A stretch of DNA of 45,868 nt from Treponema sp. Its GTDB lineage: Bacteria; Spirochaetota; Spirochaetia; Treponematales; Breznakiellaceae. The translations under genes were made by a program, and so were the position numbers. The stretch spans positions 1-45,868 of the forward strand of contig JAIRNP010000101.1 of NCBI GenBank assembly GCA_031258005.1, in the 5' to 3' direction. The first letter of the stretch is position 1, and each line of letters begins with the position of its first letter. The notes beneath the pieces were generated by a model. That model had not been told where the DNA came from and searched no databases. It worked only from the letters and a program-made list of their open reading frames with translations. This document shows positions 37,438 through 45,868 of the stretch, one piece after another.

Positions 37438-38098
37438 TGAGGTATACCAAGCCATTGTATGCCCCATGAGCCAAGGCAATGCCGTGGAAAGCATGGTATC
37501 GTATAAACACCAGGGACAGGACCATTCCCGCCAGAGCCGCCTGTAAAACCCCCCAGGGCCCTTCATATATATGGCAAAGGGAAAAGAGGAAGCAGGAAAG
37601 GAACACCCCCTTTCGTAAGCCTATACCCGCTTCTTCTAGGCATCGTAACAGATACAGTCTAAAATAGCTTTCTTCCAGATAACCCGTACCAAGACAGGAG
37701 CCGAGGATGACGAGCCATGCAAGGAGGCCCTCAGGGGCTTCCAGCCGTGGACCAGAGGGAACCTGCATATACGGAGCCAGCAGGTCATTCAGCAAGGGCC
37801 CTATCTGGGATATACAAAACCCGATGCCCCCTAAACCGAGGAGGGCGATGCCTAAGGCCATGAGGTTGCGGCTCCGAGAGACTCCTTGTACCCAGAACCT
37901 ACGAAGCGTCTTATGCCTATAGATCAGATACCAGATACAGCCCAGAGAGGGTATGGTATAGGCAAAGATACGGGTGAATTCCCGACGTACGGAAAAAGGG
38001 ATGCTATCCGGGTATGTTCCCTGGGGAACAAGCCCAGATGCGAAGAGCAGGAAATAGATAATGAGGGGCGTTCCGAGGCTTGTGAGGCGGTTCCGCAT
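37418..38098 (-). CDS. CPBP-family intramembrane glutamic endopeptidase
   Basis: EESYFRLYLLRCLEE (EExxxR) and FLFSLCHIYEGPWGVLQAALAGMVLSLVFIRYHAFHGIALAHGAYN; multiple TMs; start at MRNRLTSLG removes the overlap. Confidence 0.8.
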   Translation of the reverse strand: MRNRLTSLGTPLIIYFLLFASGLVPQGTYPDSIPFSVRREFTRIFAYTIPSLGCIWYLIYRHKTLRRFWVQGVSRSRNLMALGIALLGLGGIGFCISQIGPLLNDLLAPYMQVPSGPRLEAPEGLLAWLVILGSCLGTGYLEESYFRLYLLRCLEEAGIGLRKGVFLSCFLFSLCHIYEGPWGVLQAALAGMVLSLVFIRYHAFHGIALAHGAYNGLVYLIMYVDR

Positions 38099-38102
38099 CG
38101 GA

Positions 38103-39134
38103 TCAGTTTTGATAAGCCTTTCTCCAGGGCTGGACCGAGGTAAGATAGCGGATAACCCGAAGCCCATCTAAGGCGCTGGAACAAGGCTGACGATCCGGTT
38201 CCCGGACACAGGCTACCGCATCTTGTACCATATTGGAAAAATAACCCGTAGGCCCCTCAAAGGTATCGTGGGTTTTACGGAGGGACCTGAACCCTTCGGC
38301 GTAGGGACTCGCCCCGCTTTCCCAGACCTCGAAGATCCCATTGCCGATCCGCAGCCGTCCTTGGGCACAGGAAAATTCCAACTCAAAAACCAGGTGATCC
38401 CGTTCCGCACCGATCTCAATCAGAAAGGGCGGTCCTTTGATCGGTCTTCCCCCATTGCAGCGGCCTCTTCCCGGGTCAAGGTATCCGGAAAGAAAGGCGG
38501 CGCCGCGGCGTTGATTGACATTGGCCCCCCAGATCCGCTGATGGCGCATCACGGAACCGCTTAAAAACATGATGGCATCCGCGAGGTGGGTGCCATCATG
38601 CCAGAGCACATCCAGGATACGCCGGGTCCGCCCCATGTACAGTCTTGCGTTGAGACTGAGGACCGGACCTAGACGGCCTGCATCAAGGATGGCCTTAGCG
38701 TGGATATAGTCCGCTCCGTAACGCCGTTCATGGTTGGTAAGGATGCGTATCGTACCGCTTCGGTGCAGGGCCGCAATCTCCCGGGCATGCTTGAGGGTAT
38801 CTGCGAGGGGTTTCTCACAGATCACCACCGGAACCCCGTAGGTTGCGGCCATTCGGCAGTAGTAGGCATGGCTATCAGGATGGGTGGCAATGATTACTAT
38901 CCGGGGGGCATGGGTATGGAGCAGCTCTTCCGCTTCAGCATAGACCGGACACTGCCAGGTTTCGGTAAAAACAGCCCGGCGCTGGGGGTTCTGATCCGCA
39001 CCGGCAACCAAGACCGTCTCCGCGTTGGCCCTCACTGCCCCTGCGTGGGTACAAGGTTTCTCCCTGAGGGGATCCGCCTCTAGGAGACTGGCTATCCTCC
39101 CTAATCCCACTATAGCAACGGGAATGGTATACAT
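38103..39134 (-). CDS. Gfo/Idh/MocA-family oxidoreductase
   Basis: VAIVGLGRIASLLEAD, IVIIATHPDSHAYYCRMAATYGVPVVICEKPLADTLKHAREIAALH, ILTNHERRYGADYIHAK. Confidence 0.9.
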   Translation of the reverse strand: MYTIPVAIVGLGRIASLLEADPLREKPCTHAGAVRANAETVLVAGADQNPQRRAVFTETWQCPVYAEAEELLHTHAPRIVIIATHPDSHAYYCRMAATYGVPVVICEKPLADTLKHAREIAALHRSGTIRILTNHERRYGADYIHAKAILDAGRLGPVLSLNARLYMGRTRRILDVLWHDGTHLADAIMFLSGSVMRHQRIWGANVNQRRGAAFLSGYLDPGRGRCNGGRPIKGPPFLIEIGAERDHLVFELEFSCAQGRLRIGNGIFEVWESGASPYAEGFRSLRKTHDTFEGPTGYFSNMVQDAVACVREPDRQPCSSALDGLRVIRYLTSVQPWRKAYQN

Positions 39135-39204
39135 GCTTTATAGTCGGCAGCAGGGAGCAGAAAATCAAGGCTTGGGAATCCTGTCTTGTTGTTGCATACC
39201 ATAC

Positions 39205-39241
39205 GAGGCTTTCCCAAAACTGAAGTTTTTGGGAAAGCCTC
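39205..39241. repeat. Perfect 15-bp inverted repeat, intergenic palindrome family
   Basis: GAGGCTTTCCCAAAA-CTGAAGT-TTTTGGGAAAGCCTC. Confidence 0.95.
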
Positions 39242-39388
39242 CTCCCTTTTATTTTGGTATATTCGTAGTATGAGCCTGAATTCCATGATACAAGTCGAGA
39301 TAGGATCTGGCCATAGCGCTTGGAAGCCAAACTACGATATACTGAGCTTCCCATGTGTATGTATGGGATGGACGAAGGAGTGTAGCCT

Positions 39389-41335
39389 ATGGCAGTGATA
39401 CGGCATCCTGATTCGGGGTTGATACTAGGAGACCCTGAGCAATTCCCTTTCTCAGACGCGGATGAGGGCTTATCAGAAGCCCTGGTAGAGACCGCTCTGC
39501 AGGATATGATCCTCTCCCCTTCAGGGTGGCGGGGGATCGTTGCCCCGGGAGGAGATGAGGAGTGTACGGGTGAAACTATTTCCCCGGCCCATAAAATAAT
39601 CCTTGCTGCAGGGGCACAGGTGTTTGCCGCGTATATAAAAACCCGCGGCCTCCCGCAAAACGGGAATACCCCAAGACCGGCGCTTATTGTGGGTATGGAT
39701 ACCCGGCCGAGCGGCAGGGCAATCGCGGATCTGCTGATCCGGGTCTTAGTAGCCGAAGGGTGTGGGGTTCGCTTTGCCTTTATTACGGCTGCCCCTGAGA
39801 TCATGGCTTATGCACGGGCCTGCGGGGTTCATGGTACCGCAGCGGGTTTTGTGTATATTTCCGCGAGTCATAATCCTATCGGCCATAACGGCCTCAAATT
39901 CGGCCTTACCGACGGCGGGGTATTACCCGTGCAAGAGGCGAATGTCCTAATTGAGGAGTTTCGGTCCTTCATGGCCGCGCCGGACCGGATTGCCCGGGCA
40001 AAAGCACTGGTCCTTCAGGCAGATCCCGATACTATGGCCCAGGTATATGGTGCGGCGCCTCGTATCAAGGCGGAAGCCTATGAAGCCTATCTCAGTTTCA
40101 CCAAGGAAGTGGTGAGCGGACAGGTAAGCCCAGGATCGGGTAGTATTTTGGACGCAGTGGCCCAGGGTCTACAAGCAGCCCCCTTGAGCATTGCCGCGGA
40201 TCTCAACGGGTCCGCCCGGACCCTGTCCATTGACCGCGGCTTTTTTACGTCCCTGGGAATAGGCTACTATAGCTTTAACGATACCCCGGGGCGTATTGCC
40301 CATCGTATCGTCCCGGAAGGAGCATCCCTGGAACCATGCCGGCAGTTTCTGGAGGAACTGCATCAGAAGGACCCCTCGGCACTGGTAGCTTATGTACCGG
40401 ACTGTGACGGAGACCGGGGAAATCTGGTGATCTGGGATGAGGGAATTCAACGCGCCCGGTGTCTTGATGCCCAGGAGGTCTTTGCCTTAGCCTGTGTTGC
40501 TGAACTGGCCCATCTGGTGTGGACCGGGGAACTCCGGTATGACAGCCGGGGACATGCCCTGCAGAAGGTAGGGGTGGTGGTAAACGATCCTACCTCGCTG
40601 CGGATTGACCGGATCGCCCAGGCCTTTGATGTTGCGCTTTTCCGGGTTGAAGTGGGAGAGGCAAATGTGGTGGGACTGGCCCGGAAGCTCCGGGAACAGG
40701 GGTATACGGTGCGCATCCTAGGTGAAGGTTCTGCAGGAGGCAACATCACCCACCCTTCAGCCGTACGGGATCCTATCAATACGGTAATGGCCATCATCAA
40801 ACTGCTTACCATTAGGAATCAGGGGGAAAAGCCGGGATTTTTTAAGCTTTGGTTGGATCGTTCGGATCAGGCCGGAGTGTATCGGGCGGATTTTTCCCTT
40901 TCAGCTATTATCGCGTCCCTCCCTGGGTTTGTAACTACCGGTTCCTATACCCCGGAAGCGTTGCTCAAGGTTAAGACCCGGGATCATGCGGTGCTTAAAA
41001 CCCGGTATCAGCGGGTATTTCTCCGGGAATGGGAGGCCCGGAAAGAACAGCTTAAAACCCGGTACGGTATTTCCCGTTGGGATGCGGCCTGTTATATTAG
41101 TATAGAAGAAAAGCGGGGGATTACCCGTTTTGGAGAAGCCCGCCGGGGGGGACTGAAAATCACCTTTACCAATGCTGAGGATCAGCAGATCGCATCAATT
41201 TGGATGCGCGGTTCTGGAACCGAACCGGTATTCCGGGTTATGGCTGATGCGACAGGGGCTGATCCAGGAATGGAACGGGATCTTATCCAGTGGCAGCGGC
41301 GTATGGTTATGGAGGCGGATCAAGCCACCGATTAG
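39389..41335 (+). CDS. Phosphoglucomutase/phosphomannomutase-family protein
   Basis: IVGMDTRPSGRAIADLLIRVL, VYISASHNPIGHNGLKFGLTDGG, YVPDCDGDRGNLVIWDEG, GEGSAGGNITHPSAVRDPI, WMRGSGTEPVFRVMAD. Confidence 0.92.
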   Translation: MAVIRHPDSGLILGDPEQFPFSDADEGLSEALVETALQDMILSPSGWRGIVAPGGDEECTGETISPAHKIILAAGAQVFAAYIKTRGLPQNGNTPRPALIVGMDTRPSGRAIADLLIRVLVAEGCGVRFAFITAAPEIMAYARACGVHGTAAGFVYISASHNPIGHNGLKFGLTDGGVLPVQEANVLIEEFRSFMAAPDRIARAKALVLQADPDTMAQVYGAAPRIKAEAYEAYLSFTKEVVSGQVSPGSGSILDAVAQGLQAAPLSIAADLNGSARTLSIDRGFFTSLGIGYYSFNDTPGRIAHRIVPEGASLEPCRQFLEELHQKDPSALVAYVPDCDGDRGNLVIWDEGIQRARCLDAQEVFALACVAELAHLVWTGELRYDSRGHALQKVGVVVNDPTSLRIDRIAQAFDVALFRVEVGEANVVGLARKLREQGYTVRILGEGSAGGNITHPSAVRDPINTVMAIIKLLTIRNQGEKPGFFKLWLDRSDQAGVYRADFSLSAIIASLPGFVTTGSYTPEALLKVKTRDHAVLKTRYQRVFLREWEARKEQLKTRYGISRWDAACYISIEEKRGITRFGEARRGGLKITFTNAEDQQIASIWMRGSGTEPVFRVMADATGADPGMERDLIQWQRRMVMEADQATD

Positions 41336-41344
41336 GAGAGAAAA

Positions 41345-41767
41345 ATGGGAATACGGGGAGAATTATTTTCAAAAAAGGTGTTGTTACAAAACAGAACCTA
41401 TTTCTTTAACGTAAAAGAAAACCGCATGGGAGACTTGTACCTCAACATCGTAGAAAGCAAGAATCGGGAAACCGAAGGGTTTGAACGCCAATCGGTGGTC
41501 CTCTTTGCAGATGATATTCAGGCGTTTCTCGGCGGCTTTGACGAATCGCTACGGGTCCTGGAAAAGGCGAGCCGGGAGAGGAAACGAAGCGGCCCCCCGA
41601 AGCCCCGGGTAGCCCGGGGACCGGGGTTTGGGGAAGGGGGGAAACCCACGGATCACCCAGGGGGTAAACGGGTACTGGTTAAAAAGGAAGCCCGTTCTTC
41701 CCGGGGAGATGAATCTCCCCGCCGGAAACCCGCCTCTGTTCGAGTCGTACGGCGGAAGGACTACTGA
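41345..41767 (+). CDS. PUR-domain (PUR-alpha/DUF3276-like) nucleic-acid-binding protein with basic low-complexity tail
   Basis: RGELFSKKVLLQNRTYFFNVKENRMGDLYLNIVESKNRETEGFERQSVVLFADDIQAFLGGFDESLRVLEKA, then an Arg/Lys/Gly/Pro-rich tail. Confidence 0.82.
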   Translation: MGIRGELFSKKVLLQNRTYFFNVKENRMGDLYLNIVESKNRETEGFERQSVVLFADDIQAFLGGFDESLRVLEKASRERKRSGPPKPRVARGPGFGEGGKPTDHPGGKRVLVKKEARSSRGDESPRRKPASVRVVRRKDY

Positions 41768-41787
41768 ATCGGGCTGTGCATAAAAAG

Positions 41788-41815
41788 GCCCCGGAGAAAG
41801 GAGTAACCCCGGGGC
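41788..41815. other. Hairpin between PUR gene and small ORF
   Basis: GCCCCGG ... CCGGGGC, 7-bp arms. Confidence 0.45.
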
Positions 41816-41838
41816 GCAATCATAAAGGAAGGAGGAAT

Positions 41839-41895
41839 ATGAAACAGTACAAAACTGTACCTATGGTTAATAACAATAGAAGAACTAAAAAGTAA
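41839..41895 (+). CDS. Candidate 18-aa small ORF MKQYKTVPMVNNNRRTKK
   Basis: ATG preceded by very strong SD AAGGAAGGAGGA; not in the supplied ORF track because of size. Confidence 0.4.
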   Translation: MKQYKTVPMVNNNRRTKK

Positions 41896-41948
41896 CACCC
41901 CAGGCTGATTTTATCGTTAATTATAAGGGGGCTTTTTCACCATCTGAC

Positions 41949-42224
41949 CTATGAACATGCCTTGCCTATAAAACTCGACCCCTTCCATTGGGCAATCGTA
42001 TGTTCATAAGCGGCAATGGTAGCTGCTAAGATAACATCCTGGACTTCACCCCGGCCTCCCCAATCAGCGCCCTCCATGTGGTAGAGGTGCTGCAAGACCC
42101 CTTCGAGATCTGCGACGGTACAGCGTGAATCCGATGCTCTCCGGCGCTGGAGCCCTCGGACTTCCGCTTCAAAGGTTTCTTCGTATGTTATATCCCGCCA
42201 ATCAACGGATACGCCCATGCTCAT
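41949..42224 (-). CDS. Hypothetical protein
   Basis: 91-aa ORF coupled by a 4-nt overlap to the upstream 42221..43276 gene. Confidence 0.55.
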   Translation of the reverse strand: MSMGVSVDWRDITYEETFEAEVRGLQRRRASDSRCTVADLEGVLQHLYHMEGADWGGRGEVQDVILAATIAAYEHTIAQWKGSSFIGKACS

Positions 42225-43276
42225 GCTCCTGATTCATAGGTAATGCGTCGTTTTATGGTCAAACCCGGACTCGGTACCAGGACCCCTAAGCGGCGAAGCA
42301 TCCGAATTTCCTGCCGCTCTGTCCAATTACCCCGCCTATCCAAGGTATACGCATATTGGGAGACCACCACTGTTTCAGGATTACCATCGGATGCTTCGAG
42401 CATACTCACCAGGAATCCTTTTTCATCCCATTGGAAGGTGTAGTTCTGCATACCCTGGCTTATCGGAGGCCCTTCCCCTGCTGAATCGGGGGAAGGACTT
42501 TCAAAGACCTGGCGTTCCCAATATCGGGGATAACTTTTCCGGCCATTTTTTTGCTGTTTTTGATAATAGCGGGCTGAAAAGGTGCCTTGAGGAGCGGCGA
42601 TTTCTGAAACATTACCGAAACTATCGTACTCATACCATTCGTTGGTTTCATCCCCTCCGGTATAACTCACCAGGCTCCCGATACGCGGGTCTTCGCCGGC
42701 ATATCGGGAACGGGACCTAAAGAACCCCAGGGCATTTCCCTCCGGATCATACCAGGTTTCGGAAATACCGGTGTGATCCGATTGGAAGGCGAGAAAATAG
42801 ACCTGTTCCCCTCCGGTAAGCCTTGCCAGAAACCGGTAAGGATCCTCATGGTTGATAACCTCAAGGTTCCAAGAAATATCCATCCTGATGGTAAGGCTTT
42901 TTATTTTTTTCGAGTCTCTTATAATCCTCTGTACCTGGGCAAAGGATCCCTGGAGGCAAACCGGAAATTCCACTGAAACACCCTTTTCCCAGCAGACCCT
43001 ATACTCCGCTCCCTCAAGGATCAGGGTAATAGAAGACGCCTTGCCCACCGTAAGGGTAAAGGCATCGGGAGGTAGGGTTGTCGGCCAATCCGGATGCCAG
43101 GCGATGTCTTTTTGTAGGGCAGCGAGCAGAACCGGTCCCACGGGGCAGGGAACATCCTTGAGGGGTTCCGGTGCTTCGGGTACAGGGTCCTCCGTATCTT
43201 GTCCCGGTAACCATGAGGGAACCCCAAGGCCGAGGAAAACCACACAACCAATGGTAAAAAACAATGACCTACCCAT
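42221..43276 (-). CDS. Hypothetical exported protein with RHS/YD-like strand repeats
   Basis: Signal peptide MGRSLFFTIGCVVFLGLGVPSWLPG; YDSFGNVSEIAAPQGTFSARYYQ, QWDEKGFLVSMLEASDG, YTLDRRGNWTERQEI. Confidence 0.65.
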   Translation of the reverse strand: MGRSLFFTIGCVVFLGLGVPSWLPGQDTEDPVPEAPEPLKDVPCPVGPVLLAALQKDIAWHPDWPTTLPPDAFTLTVGKASSITLILEGAEYRVCWEKGVSVEFPVCLQGSFAQVQRIIRDSKKIKSLTIRMDISWNLEVINHEDPYRFLARLTGGEQVYFLAFQSDHTGISETWYDPEGNALGFFRSRSRYAGEDPRIGSLVSYTGGDETNEWYEYDSFGNVSEIAAPQGTFSARYYQKQQKNGRKSYPRYWERQVFESPSPDSAGEGPPISQGMQNYTFQWDEKGFLVSMLEASDGNPETVVVSQYAYTLDRRGNWTERQEIRMLRRLGVLVPSPGLTIKRRITYESGA

Positions 43277-43401
43277 AATACTTCTCAGTATACTTGATGA
43301 GACCTATCAGGGCAAGTTCAGCGTCCATACAATACTCATTCCAGGGAAGCCCTTGCTATATAAGGAACGAGGAATTGTTAGGGGGTATAGCTTAAAATAC
43401 C

Positions 43402-43429
43402 TTGACATTTTAAAAAATAATGCTATACT
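43402..43429 (+). promoter_or_regulatory. Sigma70-like promoter
   Basis: TTGACA - 16 nt - TATACT, about 250 nt upstream of the 43680 start codon. Confidence 0.7.
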
Positions 43430-43578
43430 TCTTTTAATGAATGAAGCCCTGGTAATCTCTATATACCCCTCCCCCCCCGGTAGCTGGCCATTATAGTTTA
43501 TATAGAAGACGGTTTGTCCAGGGGCTAAGCCATAAACCCCGCTTTTTAAGCCAATTATCCCCTTTTGAACAGCAAAAC

Positions 43579-43662
43579 ACCTCATTGGCTATAGCCGATG
43601 GTTCATTCCCTGCAACTAATGGTTCATTGGCTACAGCCAAGGAGCCATTCGTTATAACCCAT
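43579..43662. repeat. Four imperfect 21-bp tandem repeats in a 5' leader
   Basis: acctcattggctatagccgat / ggttcattccctgcaactaat / ggttcattggctacagccaag / gagccattcgttataacccat. Confidence 0.75.
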
Positions 43663-43679
43663 AAAACAAGGAGCATATC

Positions 43680-44338
43680 ATGAGTACCGACTGGTTATCC
43701 AGCACACGGACCGAGCAACTAGCCATGGCTAGAAACTGGGGGCTTATCCTCGGGGAAAAGGCCCGGGGTGGAACATTCCCGCAGCAGAACTTACGGAGCT
43801 TGCGAACCTCAGCACCGAAGCAGAGGGGGCACTGACCACGGCAAAGAACGAGACCGCCCGCACTCCCGTAGCTACGGCCCGGTGTAGAACCGTGTTTGAG
43901 GCCCTCACCGCCAAGATGCGGGATGTAAAGCGCCGTTATTTCTTCTCTCCCCCACTCATCGAAGCGGACCTGATCTCCCTGGGACTGAAACCCCACGACA
44001 CGACCCATACTCCCACCCACACCCCTACCGGACAGGTTACGGGGGAAATCTTCCTCACGGGACGGCATGAGTTGGGGGTCAACATTGTGTATGTGAGGGG
44101 CGACCCCAAGGACAAGGTGAACAAGGGGTTCCGCATTTGGTACCGGGTGCTTGCGTCGGGAGAAGCTGCGCCCGCCGACCCGGAAGAGCTCACCAAGTCG
44201 TTCTACACCAAGCGGAAGAAGGACGCGATTGAGTTTGCTTATAACGACAGCGGGAAAGTGGTGTATTTTGCGATCCAGATCGAGAACGAAGATAAGAAAG
44301 GCCCCTGGGGCCCCTTAGTTTCCGCCATCATTCCCTGA
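43680..44338 (+). pseudogene. Frameshifted hypothetical gene (N-terminal part 43680-43837; downstream ORF 43892..44338)
   Basis: ATG with AAGGAG SD gives MSTDWLSSTRTEQLAMARNWGLILGEKARG, then stops. Continuing in the other frame gives WNIPAAELTELANLSTEAEGALTTAKNETARTPVATARCRTVFEALTAKMRDVKRRYFF..., continuous with the downstream ORF. Confidence 0.75.
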
Positions 44339-44353
44339 GGAAGAAAAAAAGCA

Positions 44354-45566
44354 ATGAAAAAGATGAAAAAACTTTCCGTTTTTGTTTGTCTTTTTACGGC
44401 GGCCGTCTTGTCCGCCTGCGTGACAAGGGGCGGCGCGGGCGAGCCTTCCCTGGACGAGGCAATAGAGCAGTCCGCTGCCGCTATTGCAGACAAACTGCCC
44501 GCGGGAACGCGGGTCGCCGTCGTCGCCTTTGAATCCCCGCACGGGAATCTGTCCGGCTACATCATGGACGAGATCGCGGGGGCGCTGGTGGACGGCAACT
44601 TGGAAGTGGCAGACCGGAACAATCTGGAGTACGTGTACCAGGAACTCGGCTTTCAGATGTCCGGGGACATGGACGACGAGAGCGCCCAGTCCATCGGCAA
44701 GTTTCTGGGGGCGCGGTACGTGGTTACCGGGCAACTGGTGGACACGGGCGGCAGGTACCGCTACCGGCTCAACGGCATCAACGTGGAGACGGCGATCCAC
44801 GAAAGCTCCACCCGCCTTGACGTGCGGAACGACCGGCGTTTCCAAGAGATGATCGCCGCCTTGCAAAAGGCCGCGCCGGTGGTCCGTACCGCAAGCTACG
44901 GCGGCGCTTCCGGGCCCAAAACCGCTGGAACCTTTCTTGACCGGGGCATCGGCTTTGCGAGCCGGGGGGAATACGACCTGGCCATCGCGGACTTCACCGA
45001 AGCGCTGAAGCTCGACCCGGATTTGCAGGCCGCTTGGATGCTGCGGGGCAGGGCCTTGTACGCCAGCGTGTCCAAGGTAACGGAGGTGAACGCCAATTTC
45101 AGCGCGGTTGATACGACGAATACTGAGGGCGCCGTGGTTTCTGATGAGAAGAAGGTGGTGTGCGACCGGGTCATCGCAGACTTTACCCAGGCTATACGAC
45201 TCGCCCCGGATTATGCCAAAGCCTATATGGAACGCGGCCGTGCGTATGCTGAAAAAGGGGACAACGACCGGACGATAGCGGACTACACCCAGGCGATCCG
45301 CCTCGACCCCAATGATGTGGCGGCGTATGTCAACCGGGGCAATGCGTATCGCGCCAAAGGGGACTACGACTGGGCCATAGCGGACTACACCCAGGCCATA
45401 CGGCTCAATCCCAATTTTGCGGTGGCGTAACAACCGGGGCAGTGCGTATTACTACAAAAAAGACTATGCCCGCGTCCGCGCGGACTGGGAGAAAGCGTTG
45501 CAGCTCAACCCCAATGAGGCCAATGAGCGGAAGAATCTTGAAGTGCTGCGAGGCATGGACTACTAA
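44354..45566 (+). pseudogene. CsgG-like/TPR lipoprotein gene, C-terminus frameshifted (intact ORF 44354..45430)
   Basis: Lipobox LSAC; RVAVVAFESPHGNLSGYIMDEIAGALVDGNLEVADRNNLEYVYQELGFQMSGDMDDESAQSIGKFLGARYVVTGQL; TPRs. After the stop at 45428, another frame reads NNRGSAYYYKKDYARVRADWEKALQLNPNEANERKNLEVLRGMDY*. Confidence 0.75.
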
Positions 45567-45612
45567 GGAACTGTAAGAAAATAAGTTATAATATTGAGGC
45601 AAATATGATAGA

Positions 45613-45653
45613 CTATCCATAGCAAATTGAGGGGAGGAAAATGCTATGGATAG
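45613..45653 (+). promoter_or_regulatory. Inverted repeat burying the transposase start codon
   Basis: CTATCCATAGCA - 17 nt (contains GAGGGGAGG) - TGCTATGGATAG; the ATG at 45646 is in the right arm. Confidence 0.8.
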
Positions 45654-45868
45654 CAGAACAATTAGTGAAAACAGAGGTACCGCAATGCTTCCATTGTTGG
45701 TTGAAAAACAACGGCGTTTATTCTTGGCGCTAGAGGCACACAGCATCGAGCGCGGGGGCGTGAAATTAATCCATGAACTATCCTGCAGGTCCCACACGAC
45801 CATACTCCGAGGCAACCAGGAATTGGAATCGGGAAGGAAGAGCGGAGGCGGACGAAAAGGGATCACCC
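45646..45868 (+). mobile_element. ISAzo13-like transposase, 5' end (truncated by the window)
   Basis: MDSRTISENRGTAMLPLLVEKQRRLFLALEAHSIERGGVKLIHELSCRSHTTILRGNQELESGRKSGGGRKGIT matches the N-terminal pattern EkqRRLflAlEA...GGv..v...tG.s..Ti.rG..EL. Confidence 0.7.

Noticed and set aside
43471-43478. C8 run
   Set aside because: Short, non-coding and not exceptional beside the C14 and G19 tracts.
43579-43662. CRISPR-like array
   Set aside because: Units are only 21 bp, contiguous without spacers and imperfect; not a CRISPR. No cas genes in the window.
44315-45433. 372-aa minus-strand ORF opposite the TPR lipoprotein gene
   Set aside because: Repeats in it (GVVRYGPVVVPF...) mirror TPR repeats on the plus strand; no SD or family signature. 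The plus-strand protein has a lipobox and CsgG/TPR motifs.

Overview
The window looks like a chromosomal segment from a Treponema-like spirochaete. I infer this from gene content and codon style, not from a search. About 40 protein genes can be supported. From left to right: (i) SAM methyltransferase, M23-like protein and beta-propeller-like protein (minus); (ii) chemotaxis cluster of Cache MCP, FIST sensor and soluble MCP (minus); (iii) double-TetR regulator upstream of a TolC / membrane-fusion / RND efflux operon ending in a small PII-like gene (plus); (iv) XRE regulator (minus); (v) XPB-like helicase, its partner, and a NYN/LabA protein (plus); (vi) pseudokinase-like membrane protein, nucleoside kinase, SPOR protein, LapA-like protein, MiaB, and a TPR protein with a degenerate Mrr-like tail (minus); (vii) lipoprotein, YlxP/DUF503, TPR protein and a small exported protein (minus); (viii) Rrf2 regulator and membrane protein; (ix) flgF-flgG-flgJ-like genes (plus); (x) CPBP protease and Gfo/Idh/MocA oxidoreductase (minus); (xi) phosphohexomutase and PUR-domain nucleic-acid-binding protein (plus); (xii) a decaying right end with two frameshifted genes and the 5' end of an ISAzo13-like transposase. 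Main non-coding signals: a family of intergenic palindromes with a shared core and changing arms; a 20-bp near-palindrome at the TetR promoter; G19 and C14 homopolymers; a hairpin burying the transposase start codon; a long hairpin after the efflux operon; and 21-bp tandem repeats in a long 5' leader. No tRNA, rRNA or CRISPR array was recognised. All family calls were made by reading the sequence, without database searches.
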